A DNA stretch of 64,000 nt from JBBQXY01 sp051004815. Its GTDB lineage: Bacteria; Chloroflexota; Ktedonobacteria; Ktedonobacterales; Ktedonobacteraceae. A program made the translations under genes and the position numbers. Below are positions 15,615-23,876 of this stretch, piece by piece. The notes under the pieces are model-generated. The model was not told the DNA's origin, ran no database searches, and saw only the letters and a program-made list of their open reading frames with translations. Within the stretch, counting starts at the first letter, position 1. Each line of letters starts with the position of its first letter. The DNA lies in contig JBPCJY010000018.1 of the NCBI GenBank assembly GCA_051004815.1, forward strand, positions 11,817 through 75,816, written 5' to 3'.

Positions 15615-17564
15615 CTAACTGCTACAGTGGAATAGAGCAAAATAGACCTTTGACTCGAAGGGAGAGACGGTGCGGCTCAATGGCGTGGCCAGCAAAATAT
15701 CGGTTTCCGGCTCCGATGGGAAGAAGACTGCATGGTAGCTTATATGCTCAGCATCCCACAGCCGCAGCAACTGGGGATGTCTATCGCCGTGCCGAACAAG
15801 CACCAGGAAACTGGCACGATCAGCGTGGAGGACGGTGATAACATCGGCGGGAAAGCGATTAAAATAGGCCATATTTTTCATCGCCGGTTGTGGGTCAGCC
15901 AGAGTGAGGCTACCGCCGCTTTTGAATATCATGGGATAGCCGACCCAGTTGGCAGCCCACGCGTAGCCAATGTGTTGCTGCTGTAAATATGCCATGATCG
16001 TGTCGTTCATAGCAGGCGCATGGGTACAATAGGGAGACTGAAAGGTATGCCCAGCATCAGTGAGGCGATAGGTAGCTGCCTGTGCACCTAAATACGCGAA
16101 GAACACAACAAAGAGTGCTACCTGAACAACGGTCGCACGGCGTTGCCAGGAACGCGTGCATACATGTTGAGCAGGGGCTACGCCTTGCTCAACAGCACCT
16201 TCATAGGCCTGTTGTCCAGCTTGATGCTGTACATACAGCTGTATAGCAGTAAAGGTGGCCGCAAAAAAGAAGGGCAGGACCAGCATCAATGGTGTAGCAT
16301 ACCGTCCCGCGAGGTCACGAGTACAGTCCAGCCCCGCAACCGCGGCAGTGCTCGTGCAGAAGAAAAAGGCGGTGCTAGCCGCGAACAAGAGAGGCAATGC
16401 CGCCAGTTGACGAACTTGCGTCAGTAAAGGACGGCACACAACAAATGAGAGAGCTAGCAGTAGAGCAGTAGTTACGATGCAGCATACACCAAGCACCAGG
16501 GTAAAGGTATGGAGGGTCGTCAGCAATCTGCCGCTTTCCGCGGGGAGCGAGCCACCGATGATGCGTGGCACAACACAGGTCGTATAAAGCTTGACCAGCC
16601 CAGCCGTTAAGGAGAGACGTGTTGGGTAGAGGGCGTGAACAGCAGGGCTAAGAGATGCATAGCCATTGCCTAGATTGAGGATGTACGTAACATTTTGCCA
16701 CTGATGCCTGGCTCCCCAATAGAGCGCGGGAGCGCATCCAAGCAGTGCCGCGGGAATGGTTGCCAAAGCCAGGGGTAATCTTTTGCGGAGGGAGAATATT
16801 CCTTGCGAAAGTTTGCTTGGCGTTTCACGGTACAAGCGTCGCAGCGCGAACACGCAGTATCCCCCTATCCACAGCACCACGACCACCACCGCCGCTATGA
16901 TAAGCGGGTCTACCCATAACCCTAATCCAACAATAAAGCCGAGCACGGCCCAACGCAAGGCAAGTTCACGATTGCTGGCTCCCGCATCCCAACGCCGGGT
17001 TAATTGTAAGGCACCCAGGAGAAGCAATTGCATGAGCACGAATATCTCGACGTAGCCGCCAAAAGTGCGTGTCTCCAAGACGGCGTCATAGAGGGGAAAG
17101 ACCGCCGCCACTAAGGCCGCGACGAGCATAAAATTCCGGCGAGCAGAGTCTGGCAAGCACGCCATGTCGGCCAGAGTTGCTGCTAGTCGCCAGGTGAGCC
17201 AGACGATCAGCACTGAAAGGAGGGTTGGTTCGGCTCGCAATGCCCACACAGATGAGCCAGCAAGGGCAAAGACCAGCGCGACAAGATAGGCTTCAAGGCT
17301 CCCAAAGTAAGGTATCCCATAAAAATAGATGGGATGTTCGCCGCGTAAAATATGCTGCGCTTGAATGCCCACCAGCGATTCATCACCGTCAATGACCCCA
17401 TTGGTATGCACAATGAGCACTATCCGCACCACTATGGCCAGGAGCAGACAGAGCCACAATGGTGATCGCAACACCGTTGACCAGTGCTTGCGCTGTTCAG
17501 GCGGTAGAGCATTTGACGTATCTTCGGCAAGTTTTGTCGCGCTAGCTAAACTATTGGTCGCCAT
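15615..17564 (-). CDS. GT39/ArnT-like membrane glycosyltransferase
   Basis: A 649-residue polytopic membrane protein. About eleven hydrophobic spans cover residues 35-500, followed by an outer soluble domain ('YLQQQHIGYAWAANWVGYPM'). The first outer loop holds 'VIDGDESLVGIQAQHIL', with the acidic pair expected for the divalent-metal and lipid-phosphate site of PMT/ArnT-type enzymes (the family norm is 'DE' after the first span). These enzymes move a sugar from a polyprenyl-phosphate donor to protein or glycolipid. ATG 17564 is preferred to upstream in-frame starts because the earlier residues are Cys/His-rich and unlike a first membrane segment. It stands alone; substrate unknown. Confidence 0.75.
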   Translation of the reverse strand: MATNSLASATKLAEDTSNALPPEQRKHWSTVLRSPLWLCLLLAIVVRIVLIVHTNGVIDGDESLVGIQAQHILRGEHPIYFYGIPYFGSLEAYLVALVFALAGSSVWALRAEPTLLSVLIVWLTWRLAATLADMACLPDSARRNFMLVAALVAAVFPLYDAVLETRTFGGYVEIFVLMQLLLLGALQLTRRWDAGASNRELALRWAVLGFIVGLGLWVDPLIIAAVVVVVLWIGGYCVFALRRLYRETPSKLSQGIFSLRKRLPLALATIPAALLGCAPALYWGARHQWQNVTYILNLGNGYASLSPAVHALYPTRLSLTAGLVKLYTTCVVPRIIGGSLPAESGRLLTTLHTFTLVLGVCCIVTTALLLALSFVVCRPLLTQVRQLAALPLLFAASTAFFFCTSTAAVAGLDCTRDLAGRYATPLMLVLPFFFAATFTAIQLYVQHQAGQQAYEGAVEQGVAPAQHVCTRSWQRRATVVQVALFVVFFAYLGAQAATYRLTDAGHTFQSPYCTHAPAMNDTIMAYLQQQHIGYAWAANWVGYPMIFKSGGSLTLADPQPAMKNMAYFNRFPADVITVLHADRASFLVLVRHGDRHPQLLRLWDAEHISYHAVFFPSEPETDILLATPLSRTVSPFESKVYFALFHCSS

Positions 17565-17824
17565 TACTACTATCGAGAGCCTTTCAGAATATATTTCATA
17601 GCATACTAACGCGTGGCAGTGGCAATGCCAGAGGTACATAGGGTATTTGGGTTATATATAGATGTATCTCTATTTAATCTTTAGTGAAAGGGGTCACACT
17701 ATCCTGGTTCATAACACTTTCCATGGGGTAAAATGGGTATAGTTAGCCGTGTCTTACGTTATGGTAAGGCGACCTCAAGCACACATATTTGTGAGCCATA
17801 TCAGTCAGATAGAAGGAGAAAACA

Positions 17825-18919
17825 TTGGGTACTTATGCAATAGCGGTTTTAGCGGGTGATGGCATTGGGCCAGAGGTTACGCGACAAGGGATACGCGTCC
17901 TCTCGGCGGTAGCCAGTCGCTATGGTCATACATTCAAGACGACCGAAGCTTTGGTGGGAGTGGCGGCCATCGAGGCCGAAGGCGATGCGATTTCTGACGC
18001 GACGATGGAGTTGTGCCAGCACAGCGATGCCATCTTATTTGGTGCTGTAGGTGGTGCCGCACGGTACGAGGGGCCAAATTCCAAGATTCAGCCAGAACGC
18101 GCACTCTTCCGTTTGCGCAAAGAGCTGGCACTCTATGCCAATTTACGCCCAATTCGACCATTGAATGCTCTGCTTAATGCCTCTACAATTAAAGCGGAAG
18201 TCCTACAGGGGACAGATTTGCTGGTAGTGCGCGAACTGACGGGAGGGATATACTACGGCAAACCCAGCGAAATTCGTGAAACGCCCCAGGGTGTCGAGGC
18301 TATCGACACCCTCATTTATACGGAGGCCGAGATTGAGCGCATTATACGCACCGCCTTCGAGCTAGCCAGGGATCGCCGCCGGAAGGTGACATCCGTTGAT
18401 AAAGCGAATGTGCTCAGTTCTTCCCGTTTGTGGAGACGCACAGCCGAGCGTGTAGCGGCGGAATATCCCGACTTTACCTTCGATCAATTGCTGGTGGATG
18501 CCTGTGCTATGCATCTCATTCGACGCCCTGCTAGCTTTGATGTGATCGTCACTGAGAACATGTTTGGGGATATCTTGACCGACGAGGCTTCTATGCTGGC
18601 AGGTTCTATGGGTATGCTCCCCTCGGCCAGCCTGGGTACGCGCCGAACGGAGCATGGTGTGTTCGGGCTGTATGAACCAATTCATGGCTCCGCACCCGAT
18701 ATCGCCGGTCAGCATAAAGCCAATCCTATCGCGTCCATTCTGTCAATGGCCTTGCTGTTACGCTTTTCGCTCGGCTTGAAGCAGGAAGCGGAGGCCGTTG
18801 AGGCAGCGGTAAGCCATATTGTCGAGGCCGGGTATCGCACAGAAGATTTACGCGAAGCCGGTAAAGAGGTGGTCAGTACGGAAGAGATGGGTAGGCTAGT
18901 AGCGGAAGCAATAGCTTAA
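17825..18919 (+). CDS. leuB: 3-isopropylmalate dehydrogenase
   Basis: A 364-residue enzyme of leucine synthesis. It oxidises and decarboxylates (2R,3S)-3-isopropylmalate with NAD. Family motifs are clear: 'VLAGDGIGPEVTRQG', 'LFGAVGGA', 'RELTGGIYYGKP', 'DKANVLSSSRLWR', 'MFGDILTDEASMLAGS' and 'YEPIHGSAPDIAGQ'. The TTG at 17825 is taken as start because AGAAGGAG at 17811-17818 lies 6 bases upstream and the first residues fit the family. No leuA, leuC or leuD is in the window. Its stop abuts the stop of the convergent coiled-coil gene, with no room for a terminator. Confidence 0.94.
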   Translation: MGTYAIAVLAGDGIGPEVTRQGIRVLSAVASRYGHTFKTTEALVGVAAIEAEGDAISDATMELCQHSDAILFGAVGGAARYEGPNSKIQPERALFRLRKELALYANLRPIRPLNALLNASTIKAEVLQGTDLLVVRELTGGIYYGKPSEIRETPQGVEAIDTLIYTEAEIERIIRTAFELARDRRRKVTSVDKANVLSSSRLWRRTAERVAAEYPDFTFDQLLVDACAMHLIRRPASFDVIVTENMFGDILTDEASMLAGSMGMLPSASLGTRRTEHGVFGLYEPIHGSAPDIAGQHKANPIASILSMALLLRFSLGLKQEAEAVEAAVSHIVEAGYRTEDLREAGKEVVSTEEMGRLVAEAIA

Positions 18920-19141
18920 CTAACCCATCATTGGCCGCGGGCAAGAACCTAATACGCGCAGCTTTTCCTGCGCTTTGGCAAGCTGCTGGAGATATTCTTC
19001 AGCAGCTTGCGTGGCATTGCTCTCATTCAGTGTTTGCTCCTGAGCCTGAGAAAGAGTAAGCTTAGCTTCCAGGGTAGCAATCTCGTCCAGAATGAGCTGG
19101 CGTTGTAAATACCAGCGTGTGACTGCACGTTCAACTCCCAA
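18920..19141 (-). CDS. Small coiled-coil protein, last gene of chemosensory operon
   Basis: A 73-residue charged, alpha-helical protein; 'LILDEIATLEAKLTLSQAQ' and 'AAEEYLQQLAKAQEKLRVL' give two heptad-like segments. The TTG start at 19141 is backed by AGGAGG 8 bases upstream. It starts 26 bases after the CheA stop, so it is co-transcribed. The family is not recognised; a structural or docking role in the chemosensory array is only a guess from position. Confidence 0.65.
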   Translation of the reverse strand: MGVERAVTRWYLQRQLILDEIATLEAKLTLSQAQEQTLNESNATQAAEEYLQQLAKAQEKLRVLGSCPRPMMG

Positions 19142-19167
19142 GATATGAACCTCCTGCCTCTAACCTG

Positions 19168-22100
19168 TTACCGTGCGGCGGCTCCATAGATGAGGGTATT
19201 CAAGGTATTGATGAGTTCCTCGTCCTGGTAGGGTTTGACCACGTAGGAGCTGGCACCTAGCTGGATGGCTCGTTGCTGATGCTTGGTCGCGGCACGCGAT
19301 GTTAAGACTACCATAGGTAACGTGCGATATTGCTCCTGAGCGCGTACCGTCGCGATCAATTCATAGCCGTCCATACGCGGCATCTCGATGTCGAGAAGCA
19401 CGGCGGCTGGTGTTTGTCGGGAGATGAGATCCAGGGCTTCTACACCATCACGGGCCATCTGCACTTCCCAACCATGCTGTTTAAGCATGTTACCAACCAC
19501 ACGACGCACGCTTGGGCTATCATCCACCACCAGGATATGTTTTCCTCGCTCAGGATCGGCACGAGGCGGAGCAACGGGCGGTTTCGCCACAGCGGGAACC
19601 TTTTGACTGGCAACCACAGAGACCCCACTGGGCGTTTGTGCAAATGAGGCGGCTGATATAGTATCGCGCCGGGCAGGCGCCCCTACTGCGGTACCCACCA
19701 ACTTCGAGCGGACTGAGAGGAGTTCGCTTAGTTCAAGGACGAGCACGACACGCCCATTACCCATCACCGTACCACCAGCAATGCCCTGTACACTGCGTAG
19801 ATGTGGGCCAAGATTTTTCATCACAACGTCTAGCTTGCCTCTGATTTCATCAACAACCAGTGCTACCCGGTTGCCAGCAGCGTTAATCAGGAGGACTGGT
19901 GCTTTGTCATCAATGAGGCCGACGGGTAACGAGAGCAATTGTGAAAGCATATTCAACGGGTACAAATCATTCTGCACAACAATAGCTGGCCGTCCAGCCT
20001 GTGTAGCGCGTTTGTAGTTATCCAGGCGACCGATTGCCTCGACCATGACCGTCGGTATGGCAAATTGTTGGTCGCCCACCTTCACCATCATGGCACTTTG
20101 AATAGCAAGACTTGTAGGGAAGCGCATGGTAAATGCTGTGCCTTGACCGGGCATCGATTCGACTTCAAGCGTCCCTCTGAGACGTGAAACGCTATCGCGC
20201 ACCACGTCAAGCCCAACGCCACGACCGCTCTCCTCGCTTAACACTTCGGCGGTCGAAAAACCAGGGCGGAAGATAAAATCAATGATATCATTGTCATTCA
20301 GTACCTGATTGGGGCCAATCATACCGCGAGCAATAGCCGCCTTGCGCACACGTTCTGGATCAATACCGACGCCATCATCACGTACCGTGATAACTACCAG
20401 ATTGCCCTCGTAAGCGGCTGACAACTTGATCTGACCGACCGGGGGTTTGCCTTTTTGTACACGCACGTCCGGTGTCTCAATCGCATGGTTCACCGCGTTA
20501 CGCATAAGGTGGAGCAATGGCCCAGCGATCTCCTCGTTCACCGTGCGGTCAACTTCTGTTTCTTCGCCTTCGAGCAAGAAAGTAAATTCTTTGTGCTGCT
20601 TCAGTGCTACGGCACGAGCGGCACGGTAGAGGCGCGGCGTCATCGTGGAAAGCGGGACCAGGCGTGCCTTCATCAAACGATCCTGGAAGGTGGTGTTCAA
20701 GCGATTTTCACGGGCGAAGACGCCTTCAGATTCGCGAATGACGACCTCCATCTCGGTACTCAGAGTCGTCATGTCAGAAATGCCCTCGCTCAAACCACGG
20801 GCAAGTTGATGGAACTCGGTGTAGCGATCAAGCTCCAGTTCATCGAAGTCGTCAAGGTGCGCCTGTTGCGCATGGTGCTGACTACCGTTACCGTTGCTGG
20901 ATAAAGCATTGCCTATCCCTTGTGTACCCTCGCCAGGCATGACCTGCACAGAACGGCCACTCGGCAACGTGGCGGCTTCAAACCGACTTTCCAATTTCTG
21001 ACCCACATCGCGCAGTCGTGTACTACTCACACCAGCATCGGCAACAAGCTGCACGAGACGGCTAACGCGTTCCTCCAGGATACTGCGGTTCACAAGCATT
21101 TCACCGAACAGATTGACCAGTTCGTCCAACTTCTCCAGCCGCACACGCACACTCAAATCACCACGGGCCGCACGTTGCGCATTCGTCTCCGGTGGCTGAT
21201 TACCACCAATAACCGCGGCCATCGATGGGCTATGCAGTAACTCTTCATCATTTGCTTCGTCAGGGTCAATGTCTTCTTCATCGCCAATACCCAACGTCGT
21301 GCTCTGCTCACCCAGTAATTCCGCGTACCGTACACGTAGCTGTTGTACTTTGGCCTCTTCATCCCGTGGGTCATTCTCCTTGCCCATGATAAGGGTATCG
21401 AGCGTTTCCGCCGTGTCCAGCACAAGGCTCACGACTTCCGGTGTAATGGCGGTCGTGCCTTCCATGGCACTTTCGAGGAGATCCTCAAAAATATGCGACA
21501 GGTCCGCGATGGCGCGGAAGCCCATCATGCCAGCGGCACCTTTCAGTGTATGGGTAGCGCGACGAATGCCTTGAATCAGCTCTCGGTCTTCGGGCGACTT
21601 CTCCAGGGCTGCCACATGCATAATAATCGTTTGCAGGTGTTCCTCTGCCTCTAAACGGAAAATCTCAGACGCTTCCTCACTGAATTCTGTAAAGAGTGCC
21701 GCGGATTGTGACGAATGTTGCGGAACTGGTGGAACCAGCGGCGGCGCACTAGTAATCTGTGCCTGGGGCATAGCAGGTTGCTGGCTTGGCATGGTCACAG
21801 ATGCAATCGGCGGTAATTCTTGCGGCTCTTCATCATTCGTTGTATCGATAGGTGACAATCCCGCGGCTTGTCGTGCCTTGTCCGCGAAGTTCGAGGTGCG
21901 CGACACAGTTGAAACAGGGGGCATCAGAGACTGCTGCATCGCTGGTTTAAAAGTATCTGCACCTTCAACCGTGATCTGATTAAGGAATTCCTGACGCACT
22001 TGAATCTCGATCTCACTGCGCAGCCTATCCGCTAACTCCTGCATAGATTCATTGGCTGCGTACCCGGAGCCGGAGACGCTCTCTTGTAGCTGTCGCCGCG

Positions 22101-23727
22101 CCTCAAATTCCTGGCGGATCTCGGTGCGCAGTTGCTGCTCTAATTCCGTGCGGGCAGCCAGCGTCAATGGGCGATTTTCATATTCACGCCGTATTTCTTC
22201 ACGTACAGTCGCCTCTTGCTCACGACGCAACTCCTCGCGTATAACCGCTTCTTGCTCACGTCGTATTTCCTCGCGTACAGTCGCTTCGATTTCGGAACGC
22301 AGGGCCTGGAGATCACCACGCCGCTCAAACGTAACACGTTCCCGCAAGGCATCTTCTTCACGGGTGGTCTGCATCTCCCAGGGAGTCCAGCCTGGTTCTT
22401 GCCGTAGAACCGGGCTAGACTCGGTAGCCTCGCTCTGCAATTGTTGGAATGCTTCGCCACAAGAAAGAATGGAGGCTGAGAGCTGTTGCAGAACTGTGCG
22501 TAACTGCTCATCGGTCATCTGCACACCACTCGTGATGTGTTTCAGCAGGTCCAGTACCTTTTTCAATTTGCTATTGGAGACCCACATTACCGAGAGTGGC
22601 AGGTAGCGACGTACTTGATCGGGGCTATTACGCAGATTGAGGCCCATAGCCTGCCCGGCCCAGTCCTCCATGCGATCAAGCGCGTCTTTAGAGCCATTTA
22701 AGAAACCCTTGAACTCAGCACGTTGCATCTCAATGATCGACATGGCCGCACGCAACTGAGCGAGCATTTCCTTCAGGGAAGAGGCTTGCGCCTCTAATGA
22801 CTGTGTTTCCTCCTGTACCTCATTGTATGCTTGAGCAAAAACAACTTCAGATGAGCCAGCTGCGGCATGCTGAGACACCTGCGATATAGGCAGAGAACGT
22901 GCGTCTTCCAGGCTGCTCGGTTCGTAAAACACTGGCTGCCTTGTCGGCTCCATCGCTTCGACCTCATCCTCAATGGGCGGACGTGGCGTTGGTGTCGCAG
23001 GTAGCATCTCCTGTGCAAACGTCGGATGTGCGGCAGAAGCCAGCATCTCTAAAGTGCTGGGATTGGTCGGCTGAAATTGATGGTTATTTTCGGACGGCGT
23101 AGCTACATCTGCGGACGACTCTTGAACATGAGCGGCTTCCTGTGGTGCCGTGTGTACAGTTTCTTCAGGCCATTCAATCCCATCATCTGAGACGGGGGGG
23201 GTATGGAACGAGGCCAATACTTCATCCAGAGATGGCATCGATGGCAAAGACGCACTGGCTCCTAGTGGTTCGGAAACAACCTGCGACTGCTCCGCGCTTG
23301 TCCCATTGCCGTATGAAGCTTGTGCCGCGGCATCCATGTAAGTACGATACTGCACATAATCAGCATCGTCTTCCGCGATAATTGCGTTCTCGTCAACCCC
23401 TCCACGAACGCCTTGCAGGAGAACACACGTCCTTTTGAAGGAACGTTGCAAAAGGCCCAGTGTAGGCGCATCGAGGGCTGCTAGACCTTCTAGCACATCA
23501 CCCAGTATATCTTCCATCCCATGAGCTACATGCGCTAAACCTGGGAAGTCCATCATCGAAGCAGACCCACCGATAGTATGAGTACGACGATAAGTCTCTT
23601 CAAGAGCCTCCATGTCGCTCGGTAACTGTGCCAGACGCTCAAGGTTTGTCTCTATTTCCGGCAAATAACTATTCACCTCTTCGATAAATGAGTCGAGGAT
23701 GGACAGTTTATCAAATGTATTCGACAT
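19168..23727 (-). CDS. Hybrid CheA-type histidine kinase with two Hpt domains and C-terminal receiver
   Basis: A 1519-residue cytoplasmic kinase. Hpt1 lies at about residues 10-110, with the phospho-His in 'RRTHTIGGSASM'. A long low-complexity and coiled-coil stretch follows (about 110-660), including a 12-residue repeat at about 480-520. Hpt2 lies at about 690-790 ('RRATHTLKGAAGMMGF'). A dimerisation segment, the ATPase ('HLMRNAVNHAIE', 'DDGVGIDPERV', 'GRGVGLDVV'), a CheW-like domain and a receiver ('ILVVDDSPSVRR', 'VLLDIEMPRMDGYE', 'VVKPYQDEEL') come next. The order matches the CheA/PilL-type kinases of cyanobacterial and pilus chemosensory systems. ATG 23727 is preferred to a GTG 15 bases upstream; neither has a strong Shine-Dalgarno. 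Confidence 0.92.
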   Translation of the reverse strand: MSNTFDKLSILDSFIEEVNSYLPEIETNLERLAQLPSDMEALEETYRRTHTIGGSASMMDFPGLAHVAHGMEDILGDVLEGLAALDAPTLGLLQRSFKRTCVLLQGVRGGVDENAIIAEDDADYVQYRTYMDAAAQASYGNGTSAEQSQVVSEPLGASASLPSMPSLDEVLASFHTPPVSDDGIEWPEETVHTAPQEAAHVQESSADVATPSENNHQFQPTNPSTLEMLASAAHPTFAQEMLPATPTPRPPIEDEVEAMEPTRQPVFYEPSSLEDARSLPISQVSQHAAAGSSEVVFAQAYNEVQEETQSLEAQASSLKEMLAQLRAAMSIIEMQRAEFKGFLNGSKDALDRMEDWAGQAMGLNLRNSPDQVRRYLPLSVMWVSNSKLKKVLDLLKHITSGVQMTDEQLRTVLQQLSASILSCGEAFQQLQSEATESSPVLRQEPGWTPWEMQTTREEDALRERVTFERRGDLQALRSEIEATVREEIRREQEAVIREELRREQEATVREEIRREYENRPLTLAARTELEQQLRTEIRQEFEARRQLQESVSGSGYAANESMQELADRLRSEIEIQVRQEFLNQITVEGADTFKPAMQQSLMPPVSTVSRTSNFADKARQAAGLSPIDTTNDEEPQELPPIASVTMPSQQPAMPQAQITSAPPLVPPVPQHSSQSAALFTEFSEEASEIFRLEAEEHLQTIIMHVAALEKSPEDRELIQGIRRATHTLKGAAGMMGFRAIADLSHIFEDLLESAMEGTTAITPEVVSLVLDTAETLDTLIMGKENDPRDEEAKVQQLRVRYAELLGEQSTTLGIGDEEDIDPDEANDEELLHSPSMAAVIGGNQPPETNAQRAARGDLSVRVRLEKLDELVNLFGEMLVNRSILEERVSRLVQLVADAGVSSTRLRDVGQKLESRFEAATLPSGRSVQVMPGEGTQGIGNALSSNGNGSQHHAQQAHLDDFDELELDRYTEFHQLARGLSEGISDMTTLSTEMEVVIRESEGVFARENRLNTTFQDRLMKARLVPLSTMTPRLYRAARAVALKQHKEFTFLLEGEETEVDRTVNEEIAGPLLHLMRNAVNHAIETPDVRVQKGKPPVGQIKLSAAYEGNLVVITVRDDGVGIDPERVRKAAIARGMIGPNQVLNDNDIIDFIFRPGFSTAEVLSEESGRGVGLDVVRDSVSRLRGTLEVESMPGQGTAFTMRFPTSLAIQSAMMVKVGDQQFAIPTVMVEAIGRLDNYKRATQAGRPAIVVQNDLYPLNMLSQLLSLPVGLIDDKAPVLLINAAGNRVALVVDEIRGKLDVVMKNLGPHLRSVQGIAGGTVMGNGRVVLVLELSELLSVRSKLVGTAVGAPARRDTISAASFAQTPSGVSVVASQKVPAVAKPPVAPPRADPERGKHILVVDDSPSVRRVVGNMLKQHGWEVQMARDGVEALDLISRQTPAAVLLDIEMPRMDGYELIATVRAQEQYRTLPMVVLTSRAATKHQQRAIQLGASSYVVKPYQDEELINTLNTLIYGAAAR

Positions 23728-23876
23728 GTTGCGCGTACCCACTTATTCTAGCTACACGTTTACCTGTAAAAGCATTCCGCATATGGATAGACCTATTTCC
23801 ATCCATGAAGTCTCCTTATCTACACCACAACTCCCAAACATCTTTCTTCTACAGAATAAACGTGCAACTCAGACTG

